A DNA stretch of 64,000 nucleotides from Shinella sp. PSBB067 (GTDB lineage Bacteria; Pseudomonadota; Alphaproteobacteria; Rhizobiales; Rhizobiaceae). Position numbers and translations under genes: made by a program. The stretch spans positions 1-64,000 of the forward strand of contig NZ_CP069304.1 in NCBI RefSeq assembly GCF_016839145.1, written 5' to 3'. The number at the start of each line of letters is the position of its first letter. Positions within the stretch are counted from its first letter, which is position 1. Under the pieces are notes generated by a model that did no database searches, was not told the origin of the DNA, and saw nothing but the letters and a program-made list of their open reading frames with translations. Below are positions 26,175 to 35,536 of this stretch, piece by piece.

Positions 26175-26993
26175 ATGTCCAAGCCTTACAAGACCATCCT
26201 GATCACGGGCGCGGCCGGCCGCCTCGGCACGGAGCTGCGCCGGGGCCTTGCGCCGCTGGCCGAAAGGCTCCGCCTTGCGGATATCAGCGACATCGCGGAC
26301 ATCCAGCCGAACGAGGAGGCGATGGTCTTCGACCTTGCCGACGAGGCCGCGGTGACGAGGGCGGTCGACGGTGTCGATGCCATCGTGCATTTCGGCGGCA
26401 TTTCGCTGGAAAGCCCGTGGCAGGACATTCTCGACGCCAATATCCGCGGCAGCTACCACATCTACGAGGCCGCCAGGAAGCACGGCGTCAGGCGCGTGGT
26501 CTATGCCTCCTCCGTCCATGCCATCGGCTATCACACGCTGGACGCCCATATCGACACGCAGGCGCCGGTGCGGCCCGACAGCCTCTACGGCGTTTCCAAA
26601 TGCTTCGTCGAGGCGCTGAGCCGCTTCTACTGGGACAAGTTCGGGCTGGAGAGCGTGTGCCTGCGCATCTTCTCCTCCTTCCCCGAGCCGGCGGATCGCC
26701 GCATGCTCTGGTCCTGGCTGTCCTTCGAGGATTGCATCCGTCTGGTGACGGCCAGCCTGACGGCGCCGCATGTCGGCCACACGATCAGCTTCGGCCTTTC
26801 CGACAATGCCGTGAAGCCGGTCGACAATTCCGGGGCCGGCCATCTCGGCTACGTGCCGAAGGACGATACGGAGCGCTTCCGCGCGAAGGTCGAGGCGGAA
26901 AAGCCGCCGGCCGATCCGAAGGCGCCCTCCACCCTTTATCTCGGCGGATGGTTCGTCGACATCGGCCATCCCGACGACGAGGCATCGAAATGA
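26175..26993 (+). CDS. NAD(P)-dependent epimerase/dehydratase, uronate-dehydrogenase-like
   Basis: A 272-residue extended SDR. It has TGAAGRLG at residues 11-18, HFGGISLESPWQDILDANI, VYASSVHAIGY and an intact SLYGVSK (Tyr/Lys pair). This pattern matches uronate dehydrogenases, which oxidise the C1 hemiacetal of galacturonate or glucuronate. No other uronate gene is present, so the true substrate may be a different cyclic hemiacetal or hydroxy acid. The start ATG 26175 has GGAAGGAAG upstream. The next gene overlaps by 4 bp. Confidence 0.85.
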   Translation: MSKPYKTILITGAAGRLGTELRRGLAPLAERLRLADISDIADIQPNEEAMVFDLADEAAVTRAVDGVDAIVHFGGISLESPWQDILDANIRGSYHIYEAARKHGVRRVVYASSVHAIGYHTLDAHIDTQAPVRPDSLYGVSKCFVEALSRFYWDKFGLESVCLRIFSSFPEPADRRMLWSWLSFEDCIRLVTASLTAPHVGHTISFGLSDNAVKPVDNSGAGHLGYVPKDDTERFRAKVEAEKPPADPKAPSTLYLGGWFVDIGHPDDEASK

Positions 26994-28195
26994 AGGAACG
27001 GTACGACGTGGTCATCGTCGGCGGCGCCGTGATCGGCTCCGCCGTCGCCTATTATCTTTCGGCCAACCCCGATTTCGACGGCTCGGTGCTCGTCGTCGAG
27101 CGCGATCCGACCTACCTCAAGGCGGCGACCTCGCTCTCGTCGTCCTCGATCCGCACGCAGTTCTCCAACCCGATCAACGTGAAGATCAGCCAGTACGGCT
27201 CGCAGGTCATCCGCAATTTCGGCGAGATGATGCAGGTCGGCGACGACCGGCCGGATCTCGGCTTCCATCCGGGCGGCTACCTGTTCCTCGCCAATAGCCC
27301 GGCGCAGGTGCAGGTGCTGCGCGAGAACCACGCGGCGCAGGTCTCCTGCGGCGCCGATGTCGTGCTGTGGAACCGCGACGAGCTGGCGAACGCCTTCCCG
27401 CACCTCAACGTCGCCGACATCGAACTCGCCTCCTACGGCCGGTCCGGCGAGGGCTGGTTCAACAATACCGGCCTGATGTACGGCTTCCGGAACAAGGCCC
27501 GTTCGCTCGGTGTCGACTACATCACGGACGAAGCCGTGGCCATCGGCCGCGATGGCGACCGGGTGACGTCGGTGACGCTGAAATCGGGTGCGGTCGTCGA
27601 GGCCGGCACGATCGTCAACGCCTCCGGCCCCCGCGCGGCACTGACCGCCCGCATGGCCGGCCTCGACATTCCCGTCGAGCCGCGCAAGCGCACCCTGTTC
27701 GTCTTCGATTGCGCCCGAACGCCGGAGGGAACGGCGCGGGTCAACCAGGGGCGTCTTCCGCTGATGATCGATCCGTCCGGCGTGTTCTGCCGGCCCGAAG
27801 GGCGCTTCTTCCTTGCGGGTTGCCCGCCGGTGGAGGACCCGGCGGCCGACTGGGACGATTTCGAGCCGCGCTACGAGGAATTCGAGGAGATCATCTGGCC
27901 GGCGCTGGCCGGGCGCTCGCCGGATTTCGAGGCGATCAAGGCGGTGAACCAGTGGGCGGGCCACTACGATTTCAACACGCTCGACCACAACCTGGTCGTC
28001 GGCCGCCATCCCGCGGTGCGCAATTTCGTCTTCGCCAACGGGTTCTCCGGCCACGGCCTGCAGCAGGGACCGGCGACCGGGCGCGGGGTGTGCGAGCTGA
28101 TCGTCTATGGCGAATATCGCACGCTCGACCTGACGGAGGTCGGCTACGAGCGGATCGTGGACAATCGCCCGTTCCTCGAGAAAGCTGTGATATAA
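26990..28195 (+). CDS. FAD-dependent oxidoreductase (DAO/sarcosine oxidase-like)
   Basis: A 401-residue D-amino-acid-oxidase-fold protein. The FAD-binding GGAVIGSAVAYYL is at residues 11-23 with an acidic strand end (VVERD). The serine-rich SLSSSSIRTQFS lies near residue 50 and the C-terminal FANGFSGHGLQQGP closes the FAD site. Family members oxidise C-N bonds of N-methyl or secondary amino acids, sometimes through electron-transfer proteins rather than oxygen. The gene is coupled by ATGA to the uronate-dehydrogenase-like gene and is the last enzyme before the LysR regulator. Confidence 0.88.
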   Translation: MKERYDVVIVGGAVIGSAVAYYLSANPDFDGSVLVVERDPTYLKAATSLSSSSIRTQFSNPINVKISQYGSQVIRNFGEMMQVGDDRPDLGFHPGGYLFLANSPAQVQVLRENHAAQVSCGADVVLWNRDELANAFPHLNVADIELASYGRSGEGWFNNTGLMYGFRNKARSLGVDYITDEAVAIGRDGDRVTSVTLKSGAVVEAGTIVNASGPRAALTARMAGLDIPVEPRKRTLFVFDCARTPEGTARVNQGRLPLMIDPSGVFCRPEGRFFLAGCPPVEDPAADWDDFEPRYEEFEEIIWPALAGRSPDFEAIKAVNQWAGHYDFNTLDHNLVVGRHPAVRNFVFANGFSGHGLQQGPATGRGVCELIVYGEYRTLDLTEVGYERIVDNRPFLEKAVI

Positions 28196-28261
28196 CGGCG
28201 ACCGGCCCGGCCGGCAGGCGGGGCCGGCTGGATTGCGATGCGTCGTCTACCGGAGGGTGAA

Positions 28262-29164
28262 TTGGCTGGACAACATACGCGGCTTCCCCCTCTCAATGCG
28301 CTGCGCGCCTTCTGGGCCGTCATGCGCCAGGGCACGTTCCGCAGCGCGGCGGACGAGCTTCTCGTCACGCCGCAGGCCATCAGCCAGCAGATCAAGCTGC
28401 TGGAGGATACCCTGCATGTGCCGCTCTTCGAGCGCAAGGCGCGGGTCATCGAGCCGACGGAGCACGCGATCGTCCTGTCGCATTTCATCCAGGCCGGCTT
28501 CGACGAGTTCACGGAAGGCATCCGCCGCGTCACCAACTCGACCTACCGCAACCGCATCAACATCAATGTCAGCCCCTATTTCGCCACGCGCTACCTGATG
28601 GAGCGGCTCGAGCGCTTCCGCCAGCTCATGCCGGGCGCCGACATCCGCCTGACGACGATGGTCAATGTGCGCGACTTCGCGGCCGACGAGGTGGACGTCT
28701 CGATCCAGTGGGGCTTCGGCAACTGGAAGGAATACGACGTCCGGCTGCTGATGCACGATCCGAAGATCATCTGCTGCTCGCCGGACCTTGCCAGGCAGAT
28801 CCGCTCGCCCGCCGACCTCGGCCGCATGACGCTGCTCCATCCCGTCATGGCGCGCGACCTCTGGCGCAAGGTGCTCGCCCATCTCGGCCTGCCGTCGCTG
28901 GAGATGGCCGGCGAGATCGAGTTCCAGGACGCCGCCACGATGCGCAGGGGCAGCATTTCGGGCATCGGCGTCGGGCTCGTCTCCAAGCTCGACGCGCTGG
29001 GCGACATCGAGGCGGGCGTCCTCGTCGCGCCGCTCGGCATCGACGTGCTCGACACGATGGACAAGAAGGACGTCCCCGGCTTCTATCTCGTCGTTCCCAA
29101 GGCCCACAAGCGGGTCAAGATCATCTCCGCCTTCTGCGACTGGATCGCCTCCGAGCACTGGTGA
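28262..29164 (+). CDS. LysR-family transcriptional regulator (GcvA-like)
   Basis: A 300-residue LysR protein. The N-terminal winged helix (LNALRAFWAVMRQGTFRSAA, then TPQAISQQIKLLED) and the substrate-binding domain are both complete. A TTG start at 28262 was chosen because GGAGGGTGA ends just upstream; an ATG 24 nt earlier in frame overlaps that site. It lies at the end of the catabolic series in the same direction, so it may be transcribed with its targets or regulate a promoter within the series, for example in the structured gap 18745-18985. Confidence 0.88.
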   Translation: MAGQHTRLPPLNALRAFWAVMRQGTFRSAADELLVTPQAISQQIKLLEDTLHVPLFERKARVIEPTEHAIVLSHFIQAGFDEFTEGIRRVTNSTYRNRININVSPYFATRYLMERLERFRQLMPGADIRLTTMVNVRDFAADEVDVSIQWGFGNWKEYDVRLLMHDPKIICCSPDLARQIRSPADLGRMTLLHPVMARDLWRKVLAHLGLPSLEMAGEIEFQDAATMRRGSISGIGVGLVSKLDALGDIEAGVLVAPLGIDVLDTMDKKDVPGFYLVVPKAHKRVKIISAFCDWIASEHW

Positions 29165-29177
29165 GGGGCGGATGCCT

Positions 29178-30053
29178 TCAGGGCGCGGGGCGCCTTGCGA
29201 GCTGGTGCTCGCGCCAGATGGTGAAGAGGCCGGCGCCGACGACGATGAGGGCGCCGGTGATCATGTTGAGCGTGACGATCTCGCCGAACAGCCAGACGGC
29301 GAGGATGACGTTGAGCACGAGCTGGAAATAGGTGACGGGCTGGACCTCGGCGGCCGGCAGCAGGCCGTAGGCGCGGATCAGGAAATAGTGGCTGAGCGTG
29401 CCGCAGACGCAGAGGGCCGCAAGGGCGAACCAGTCGGCGGACCGGACCTCGGTCCAGTAGAACGGGCCGATCAGCGAGATCGCGACGGCGCCCGCCATGC
29501 CGGCGTAGAAGAGGCTCGTCACGGCCGAATCCTCGCGGCCGACGGCGCGCGTGGCGATGCTGTAGAGCGCGAACAGCACGGATGCCCCGAGGGGCAGCAG
29601 AAGCGACATGTCGAAATGCACGTCCACGGGATTGATGATGACGAGGACGCCGAGGAGGCCCACCAGCACCGCGGTGCCGCGCCGCCATCCGACGGCCTCG
29701 CCGAGCAGGGGGATCGAGAGGATGGTGATGATCAGCGGCGTCGCCTGGAAGATCGACTGGCTCATGGCAAGGCCGGCATGGACGTAGGCAAAGACGATGA
29801 GCACGATCTCCGCGACGAGCAGGAGCCCTCTCGCCACCTGGAGCCAGGGGCGCCGGGTGCGGACCGCCTGCCGGATGCCGCCCGGCGAGGAGGCGGCGAA
29901 AGCGCAGACGAAGAGCGCGAACGCCCAGAACCGGATCATCGTTATGAACAGGGCCGGATAGCGGTCGCCCAGATATTTGGTGATCGCGTCCTGGCCGGCA
30001 AAGATGCAGACGGCCAGGAAGGCGAAAAGATAACCGCGGGTCTTGGGGGTCAT
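29178..30053 (-). CDS. DMT-superfamily (EamA) transporter
   Basis: A 291-residue membrane protein with about ten hydrophobic helices in two EamA repeats. Landmarks are TPLIITILSIPLLGEAVGWRR at the end of the first repeat and LVLNVILAVWLFGEIVTLN at the end of the second. This family mostly exports amino acids or metabolites. ATG 30053 is assumed; a GTG at 30065 would add four residues. It converges with the LysR gene, 13 nt apart. Its link to the neighbouring liv genes is unclear. Confidence 0.85.
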   Translation of the reverse strand: MTPKTRGYLFAFLAVCIFAGQDAITKYLGDRYPALFITMIRFWAFALFVCAFAASSPGGIRQAVRTRRPWLQVARGLLLVAEIVLIVFAYVHAGLAMSQSIFQATPLIITILSIPLLGEAVGWRRGTAVLVGLLGVLVIINPVDVHFDMSLLLPLGASVLFALYSIATRAVGREDSAVTSLFYAGMAGAVAISLIGPFYWTEVRSADWFALAALCVCGTLSHYFLIRAYGLLPAAEVQPVTYFQLVLNVILAVWLFGEIVTLNMITGALIVVGAGLFTIWREHQLARRPAP

Positions 30054-30159
30054 GGGACTACACACTCAGAATCGTTGCCCCCTGATAGCACAGGGCGGCC
30101 CGCTTGCGACGGGTAACCCGCGATCTCCGTCCGGTGCCGTTCCGCTTCGTCCCTCCCGC

Positions 30160-30885
30160 TCAGTGCAGGCCGAGATAGGCCTTGCGGACGTCCTCGTTGT
30201 CGAGGAGGGCGGCGCTTTCGCCGGACAGGTGGATGCGGCCGTTGACCATGACATAGGCGCGGCTGGAGAGCTTCAGCGCATGGTTGGCGTTCTGCTCGAC
30301 GAGGAAGATCGTCTTGCCCATGGCGGCGATTTCGCCCAGCACCTCGAAGACGCGCCTGACGACGAGCGGGGCGAGGCCGAGCGAGGGCTCGTCGAAGAGG
30401 ATCAGCTCCGGCCGGGCCATCATCGCGCGGGCGATGGCGAGCATCTGCTGCTCGCCGCCGGACATGGTGCCGGCGGTCTGGTTGCGGCGCTCCTTCAGGC
30501 GCGGGAAGAGCTCGAACATGGCGGAGCGATCCTCCTCGAAATGCGCCATGCCTATGGGCGTCGTGCCCATCATCATGTTCTCCTCCACGCTCATGTCCTG
30601 GTAGATCTGCCGGCCCTCCGGCACGAGCGCGATGCCGCGCCGCGAGACGCGGTTCGTCGGCAGGCGGGAAATGTCCTCGCCCCTGTGCAGGATATGCCCC
30701 GAGGAGGCGCGCGGCGCGCCGAAGATGGACGAGAGCAACGTCGTCTTGCCGGCGCCGTTCGCGCCGATCAGGCTGACGATCTCGCCCTTGAAGATATGGA
30801 CGTTGACGTCCTTCAGCGCCTCGACCGGGCCGTAATGGGCGCGCACGCCGGAAAGTTCGAGCAGCGGTGTTCCTGCCTCGCTCAT
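30160..30885 (-). CDS. livF: Branched-chain amino acid ABC transporter ATP-binding protein LivF
   Basis: A 241-residue ATPase with Walker A GANGAGKTT near residues 40-48, signature MSGGEQQ, Walker B LILFDEP and switch LVEQN. LivG and LivF overlap by 4 bp (ATGA at 30885). It completes a canonical livJ-H-M-G-F gene order read leftward from 35138. This third LIV system has the sequence features closest to a true branched-chain amino acid transporter. Confidence 0.9.
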   Translation of the reverse strand: MSEAGTPLLELSGVRAHYGPVEALKDVNVHIFKGEIVSLIGANGAGKTTLLSSIFGAPRASSGHILHRGEDISRLPTNRVSRRGIALVPEGRQIYQDMSVEENMMMGTTPIGMAHFEEDRSAMFELFPRLKERRNQTAGTMSGGEQQMLAIARAMMARPELILFDEPSLGLAPLVVRRVFEVLGEIAAMGKTIFLVEQNANHALKLSSRAYVMVNGRIHLSGESAALLDNEDVRKAYLGLH

Positions 30886-31700
30886 GCCTCCACCTCTTCT
30901 TCGCTGACGCCGAGATAGGCGGCGATGACGGCGGGGTCGTTCGCCACATGCTCCGGCGTGCCGTCGGAAATCACCTCGCCGTGGTCGAGCACGACGATAT
31001 GCTGGGAAATGCGCATCACGAGGCCCATGTCGTGCTCGATGACGAGCACCGTCTGACCGTGCTCGCCGCACAGCCGCTGGATGACCTCGGAAAGCTCGCG
31101 CGTCTCGGAGGGGTTGAGGCCGGCGGCCGGCTCGTCGAGGCAGATGAGCCGCGGGCCCGTGCACATCGCCCGGGCGATCTCGAGGCGGCGCTGGCGGCCG
31201 TAGGGCAGCTCGCCGGCAAGGCGGTTGGCGTCGTCGACGAGGTTCATCTCGCCGAGCCAGTGATAGGCAAGGTCGACGGCCTCGCGCTCGGCCCGGCGGA
31301 AGGCCGGGGTGCGGAAGACGCCGGAGAGCACATTGTTGGCCGTCACGAGATGCTGGGCGACCAGCAGGTTCTCGACGACGGACATTTCCTTGAACAGGCG
31401 GATGTTCTGGAAGGTGCGGGCGATGCCGGCGCGGGTGACGAGATGCGAGCCGCCGGTGATCGGCTTCGTCATCAGCGCGCCGATGTCCTGCGTGCCGCCG
31501 GGGCCGTCCAGCAGAATCTGGCCCTCGCTGGCGCGGTAGAAGCCGGTGATGCAGTTGAACATCGTCGTCTTGCCGGCCCCGTTCGGGCCGATCAGGGCCG
31601 TGACGCCGCCGCGCTCGACGGCAAAGCTGACATTGCGGTTGGCGACGATGCCGCCGAAGCGCATGGTGACGTTGCGCACGTCGAGAAGGGGCGCGGTCAT
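30882..31700 (-). CDS. livG: Branched-chain amino acid ABC transporter ATP-binding protein LivG
   Basis: A 272-residue ATPase with Walker [25 protein letters not shown] in place of LSGGQ as standard for LivG, Walker [14 protein letters not shown] and switch VIEHD. ATG 31700 overlaps the LivM stop by 4 bp. A reading frame open further upstream of this ATG overlaps LivM and is not coding. Confidence 0.92.
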   Translation of the reverse strand: MTAPLLDVRNVTMRFGGIVANRNVSFAVERGGVTALIGPNGAGKTTMFNCITGFYRASEGQILLDGPGGTQDIGALMTKPITGGSHLVTRAGIARTFQNIRLFKEMSVVENLLVAQHLVTANNVLSGVFRTPAFRRAEREAVDLAYHWLGEMNLVDDANRLAGELPYGRQRRLEIARAMCTGPRLICLDEPAAGLNPSETRELSEVIQRLCGEHGQTVLVIEHDMGLVMRISQHIVVLDHGEVISDGTPEHVANDPAVIAAYLGVSEEEVEA

Positions 31701-33004
31701 CGGGCCGCCTCCGGGCGCGCGGCGAGCGGGGCCGCGTCGAGGCCCCCGGCGGCGGTGCTCGGGAAGAAGGCCGGGCGCTGGATGCGCACGAGGCCGCGCG
31801 GCTTCCAGATCATCATGACGACCATCAGCACGCCGAAGATCAGCACGCGGTATTCGGCGAAATCGCGCAGCAACTCGGGCAGGATGGTCAGCACCAGCGC
31901 GGCGGCGATGACGCCGACGGTCGAGCCGAGGCCGCCGAGCACGACGATGGCGAGGATGAGGGCGGATTCGAAGAAGGTGAAGGAGGTCGGGTTCACGAAG
32001 CCCTGGTGGACGGCGAAGAACACGCCCGCCAGCCCCCCGGTCGAGGCGCCGAGCATGAAGGCCGTCAGCTTGGTGAAGACGTGGTTCACGCCGAGCGAGC
32101 GGCAGGCGATCTCGTCCTCGCGCAGCGCCTCCCACATGCGCCCGAGCGGCATCACGCGCAGGCGCTCCACGGCATAGACGACCAGGCAGACGACGAGGAA
32201 CAGCACCGTATAGATGAACCAGAACTTGTAGTCGGCGCTGTAGGCTATGCCGAGATAGTCGTGCAGCGGCACGCCGCCCTGCTTGGCCGTGCGGGTGAAT
32301 TCGAGGCCGAAAAGGGTTGGCGGCGGCACGGGCGCGCCGTTCGGGCCGCCGGTGAATTCCAGCCAGTTGTTGAGGATGAGGCGGATGATCTCGCCGAAGC
32401 CGAGCGTGACGATGGCGAGATAGTCGCCATGCATCTTCAGGACCGGGAAGGCGAGCACCATGCCGCACAGGCCGGCCAGGAACGGCGCGATGACGAGCGC
32501 GCTCCAGAAGCCGAGGCCGAGATACTGCGCGCCGAGCGCCAGCAGATAGGCCCCGACCGCATAGAAGGCGACGAAGCCGAGGTCGAGCAGCCCCGCAAGG
32601 CCGACGACGATGTTGAGCCCGAGACCGAGCAGGCAGTAGATCAAAGCCAGGATCGCGATGCCGAGGAAATACTTGTCGGCGAACAAGGGCAGGGCGAGGC
32701 CGGCGGCGAAGACCAGCACGAGGATGAGGGCGGGCGATTTCTCCCTGCCCGTCATGACCGTGACGCCGCTGCCGCTGCCGGCGGTCCTGCCGGCGATCCG
32801 GCGGCCGAAGGCCGTCATGCCGACCAGCGACAGCGCGATGCGCCCGGCGGTGACGATGGCGGCCAGCAGCACCGCGCGCGCCAATTCGTTGCGGAACGAG
32901 AACCCTTCCAGCACGAGGCCGGAGATCGGGCCGAACAGCACGAGCGAGACGGTGAAGGTGAGGAGCGCCTGCCTGACAAGCGTGGAAAAGCGGTTCTGTG
33001 CCAT
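31697..33004 (-). CDS. livM: Branched-chain amino acid ABC transporter permease LivM
   Basis: A 435-residue permease. It has the long N-terminal extension typical of E. coli-type LivM (two extra helices in the first 120 residues) followed by the core [27 protein letters not shown]. The coupling loop is [14 protein letters not shown]. The ATG at 33004 lies 10 nt after the LivH stop with AGGGAC upstream. It forms the pore with LivH. Confidence 0.9.
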   Translation of the reverse strand: MAQNRFSTLVRQALLTFTVSLVLFGPISGLVLEGFSFRNELARAVLLAAIVTAGRIALSLVGMTAFGRRIAGRTAGSGSGVTVMTGREKSPALILVLVFAAGLALPLFADKYFLGIAILALIYCLLGLGLNIVVGLAGLLDLGFVAFYAVGAYLLALGAQYLGLGFWSALVIAPFLAGLCGMVLAFPVLKMHGDYLAIVTLGFGEIIRLILNNWLEFTGGPNGAPVPPPTLFGLEFTRTAKQGGVPLHDYLGIAYSADYKFWFIYTVLFLVVCLVVYAVERLRVMPLGRMWEALREDEIACRSLGVNHVFTKLTAFMLGASTGGLAGVFFAVHQGFVNPTSFTFFESALILAIVVLGGLGSTVGVIAAALVLTILPELLRDFAEYRVLIFGVLMVVMMIWKPRGLVRIQRPAFFPSTAAGGLDAAPLAARPEAAR

Positions 33005-33014
33005 GTCCCTGCCC

Positions 33015-33932
33015 TCACACTTTCTGGATTTCCGGCCGGCCGAGCAGGCCGTAGGGGCGGAAGAACAGCAGGGTGATGAGCAGCGCGAAGGCGAAGACGT
33101 CCTTGTAGTCGGTGCTGACATAGCCGGCGAACAGCGCTTCCGTCAGGCCGAGCAGCACGCCGCCCAGCACGGCGCCGGGCAGCGAGCCGATGCCGCCGAG
33201 CACGGCCGCCGTGAAGGCCTTGATGCCCATGACGAAGCCGATGAAGAAGTTGAACGAGCCGTAGTTGAAGGTGACGAGCGTGCCGCCGACGGCGGCCGTG
33301 GCGGCGCCGATGACGAAGACGGTCGAGATGATGCGGTCGGTGTTGACGCCGAGCACGGCCGAGATGCGGATGTTCTGCTGCGTGGCCCGGCATTCGCGGC
33401 CGATGCGCGTGTAGTTGATCACATAGGTCAGGATGCCCATGGCGATCAGCGAGGCGACGAGGATGACCGTCTGCATGTAGGTGATCTGCGCGAAATGGGT
33501 GCCGTCGCCAAAGCGGAAGGCGCCGCTGACGAGGGTCGGCACGCCCTGGTCGCGCGCGCCCTGCGAGATCTGCACGTAGCTTTGCAGCATCAGCGAGATG
33601 CCGATGGCCGAGATCAGCGGGGCGAGCTTGGTCGAGCCGCGCAGCGGCCGGTAGGCGACGCGCTCGATGGCCCAGCCGTAGACGGCCGTGATGGCGCAGG
33701 TGATCACCAGCACCGTGACGAGCGCGAAGGGCACGGACTGGATGCCGAAGAAGGTGAGCACGGCAAGGGTGATCGCGGCGATGTAGGCCGAGACCATGTA
33801 GACGTCGCCATGGGCGAAGTTGATCATGCGGATGACGCCGTAGACCATGGTGTAGCCGACGGCGATCAGGCCGTAGATCGTGCCGAGCGTGATGCCGTTG
33901 AACAATTGCTGGACGAGGATGTAGACATCCAT
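33015..33932 (-). CDS. livH: Branched-chain amino acid ABC transporter permease LivH
   Basis: A 305-residue permease with the LivH hallmark segments [21 protein letters not shown] and [14 protein letters not shown] and the coupling loop [17 protein letters not shown]. The start ATG 33932 has GGGGGTT upstream. It is separated from livJ by 90 nt holding a strong stem-loop. Confidence 0.92.
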   Translation of the reverse strand: MDVYILVQQLFNGITLGTIYGLIAVGYTMVYGVIRMINFAHGDVYMVSAYIAAITLAVLTFFGIQSVPFALVTVLVITCAITAVYGWAIERVAYRPLRGSTKLAPLISAIGISLMLQSYVQISQGARDQGVPTLVSGAFRFGDGTHFAQITYMQTVILVASLIAMGILTYVINYTRIGRECRATQQNIRISAVLGVNTDRIISTVFVIGAATAAVGGTLVTFNYGSFNFFIGFVMGIKAFTAAVLGGIGSLPGAVLGGVLLGLTEALFAGYVSTDYKDVFAFALLITLLFFRPYGLLGRPEIQKV

Positions 33933-33981
33933 GCGTGAACCCCCGGGGACGTTCGGTCCTTCTGAAACCTGGCAAGGCGGT

Positions 33982-34007
33982 GCCGGTCGGGCGGCGGCCC
34001 GGCCGGC
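33982..34007 (-). other. Stem-loop downstream of livJ-type gene
   Basis: The 11-bp arms GCCGGTCGGGC (33982-33992) and GCCCGGCCGGC (33997-34007) pair with one G-U and a 4-nt loop. It sits 15 nt past the binding-protein stop and before livH. A role in differential mRNA stability or partial termination is inferred. Confidence 0.55.
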
Positions 34008-34022
34008 ATGGGCGAAGCGCCC

Positions 34023-35138
34023 TTACTTCACGAGAACGGGGGTTCCCTTGTCGTCGAAGCTGTAGAAGACGAACTTGAAGTCCTTGATGTCGCCCTTCTC
34101 GTCCCAGGTGATGTTGCCGATGGCGGAATTGACCGTGTTGGCGCGCAGCCATGCGGCCTGGGCCTGGAGATCCTCGCCGGCCTTCAGCGCCGCGACGACG
34201 GCCTGGGCATTGGCATAGCCGTAGAGCACGTAGTTGGCGGGCGTCACGCCGGCCTTGGTCAGCGCGTCCTGGACGCCCTTGGTGGCGGGGTCCGCGAGCG
34301 GATCGGGCGTTGCGGAATAGTAGACGTCCTTCAGGTTCGCCGCGCCGCCCGCCGCCGCGACCAGTTCGGCCTGGGCGAAGGCATCGCCGGTGACGAAGAC
34401 CACGTCGACGCCCTGTTCCTTCAACTGGCGCACCAGCGGGCCGCCTTCGGGAATGAGGCCGCCGAAATAGACCGCATTGGCGCCGGTGCTCTTGATCTTG
34501 GTGACGAGCGCGTTGAAGTCGCGTTCGCCGCGCGTCAGGCCTTCATAGAGGACCGGCTGGACGCCGCGCGCCTCGATGGTCTTCTTGACGGCGTCGACGA
34601 GGCCCTGGCCGTAGGTGTCCTTGTCATGGATCAGCGCGATCTTGTCGCGCTTCAGCGTGTCGAGGATGAAGTTGCCGGCCACCACGGCCTGCTGGTCGTC
34701 ACGCCCGCAGCCGCGGAACAGGTTGTCGAAGCCGCGATCGGTGACGGTCGGGTTGGTGGAGGACGGCGTCATCTCCAGGATGCCGGCATCGTTGTAGATT
34801 TCCGAGGCCGGGATGGTGCTCGACGAGCAGAAGTGGCCGATCACCGCCTGCACCTTGTCCTGGTCGACGAAGCGGTTGGCGACGGCCACGGCCTGCTTGG
34901 GTTCGCAGGCATCGTCGCCCTTCACCAGCTCGACCTGCTTGCCGTTGATGCCGCCGGCGGCATTCACGTCGTTCACATAGGCGGACACGCCGTTATAGAC
35001 CTGCTCGCCGAACGTGGCGTTGGCGCCGGTATAGGGGCCGGCGACGCCGATCCTGATGGTGTCGGCGGCAAGGGCCGGCGCGAGAAGCAGGCAGGAGGCG
35101 ATGGCGGTCGCCGCCAGGAATTTCGGAAGTTGGGTCAT
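34023..35138 (-). CDS. livJ: Branched-chain amino acid ABC transporter substrate-binding protein (LivJ/LivK type)
   Basis: A 371-residue binding protein with a Sec signal (hydrophobic residues 7-22, cleavage after ALA). The mature start DTIRIGVAGPYTGANATFGEQ is typical of LivJ/LivK. Two cysteines in KGDDACEPKQ and FRGCGRDD match the family. ATG 35138 was chosen because the signal peptide begins there. It is the first gene of the canonical liv set. Confidence 0.9.
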   Translation of the reverse strand: MTQLPKFLAATAIASCLLLAPALAADTIRIGVAGPYTGANATFGEQVYNGVSAYVNDVNAAGGINGKQVELVKGDDACEPKQAVAVANRFVDQDKVQAVIGHFCSSSTIPASEIYNDAGILEMTPSSTNPTVTDRGFDNLFRGCGRDDQQAVVAGNFILDTLKRDKIALIHDKDTYGQGLVDAVKKTIEARGVQPVLYEGLTRGERDFNALVTKIKSTGANAVYFGGLIPEGGPLVRQLKEQGVDVVFVTGDAFAQAELVAAAGGAANLKDVYYSATPDPLADPATKGVQDALTKAGVTPANYVLYGYANAQAVVAALKAGEDLQAQAAWLRANTVNSAIGNITWDEKGDIKDFKFVFYSFDDKGTPVLVK

Positions 35139-35265
35139 GTGCGGGGCTTCCCTCTGGTTGAGCCTTTTACGATTCAGCGGGATGCGGTTCGTCCGCATCT
35201 CTTGTCGTTGCAGGGGCGGCGCCGGCCTCTTGCGGGCGCGCATCCCTGGAAGGACGGACAGCAGG

Positions 35266-35289
35266 GATCACGACGTGTCCGCCGTGATC
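35266..35289. other. Inverted repeat GATCACG-N10-CGTGATC upstream of livJ
   Basis: Perfect 7-bp arms lie within the 398-nt gap 35139-35536, between the livJ start and the 3' end of the FadR-type regulator gene. It could be an operator or a leader hairpin for the liv transcript. No supported gene is present in this gap. Confidence 0.35.
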
Positions 35290-35293
35290 TGCG

Positions 35294-35316
35294 CCCCGCA
35301 CGCGCGTCGTGTGGGG
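35294..35316. other. Hairpin in the livJ upstream gap
   Basis: CCCCGCAC (35294-35301) pairs with GTGTGGGG (35309-35316), an 8-bp stem with one G-U and a 7-nt loop, immediately next to the previous inverted repeat. A third small repeat TATC-CTT-GATA occurs at 35405-35415. Confidence 0.35.
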
Positions 35317-35536
35317 AGCGCCTTGCAAGTTCCATCGCCACTGAAAGGAGTATATGGGCTGCCCAGCCATGGGCCTGCGTAAGAAATTCCGTCGATCGAC
35401 AAGCTATCCTTGATACATCGGCGTCGCCCCGCGGCCGGGGCGGCGGACGCCTGCGCGCCGGCGCGCGAGACGCCGATCATCTCGTCCGCGGAGCAGGGTC
35501 AAGGGGCGCGGTTTGCCCGGAGCGGGGGACGCGAGA

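Noticed and set aside
24936..26969. 677-codon open frame antisense to the aminotransferase and epimerase
   Set aside because: Composition artefact of GC-rich coding sequence opposite two clear enzymes.
35167..35370. 67-codon frame in the gap upstream of livJ
   Set aside because: No ribosome site or recognisable sequence, and it spans the hairpins.
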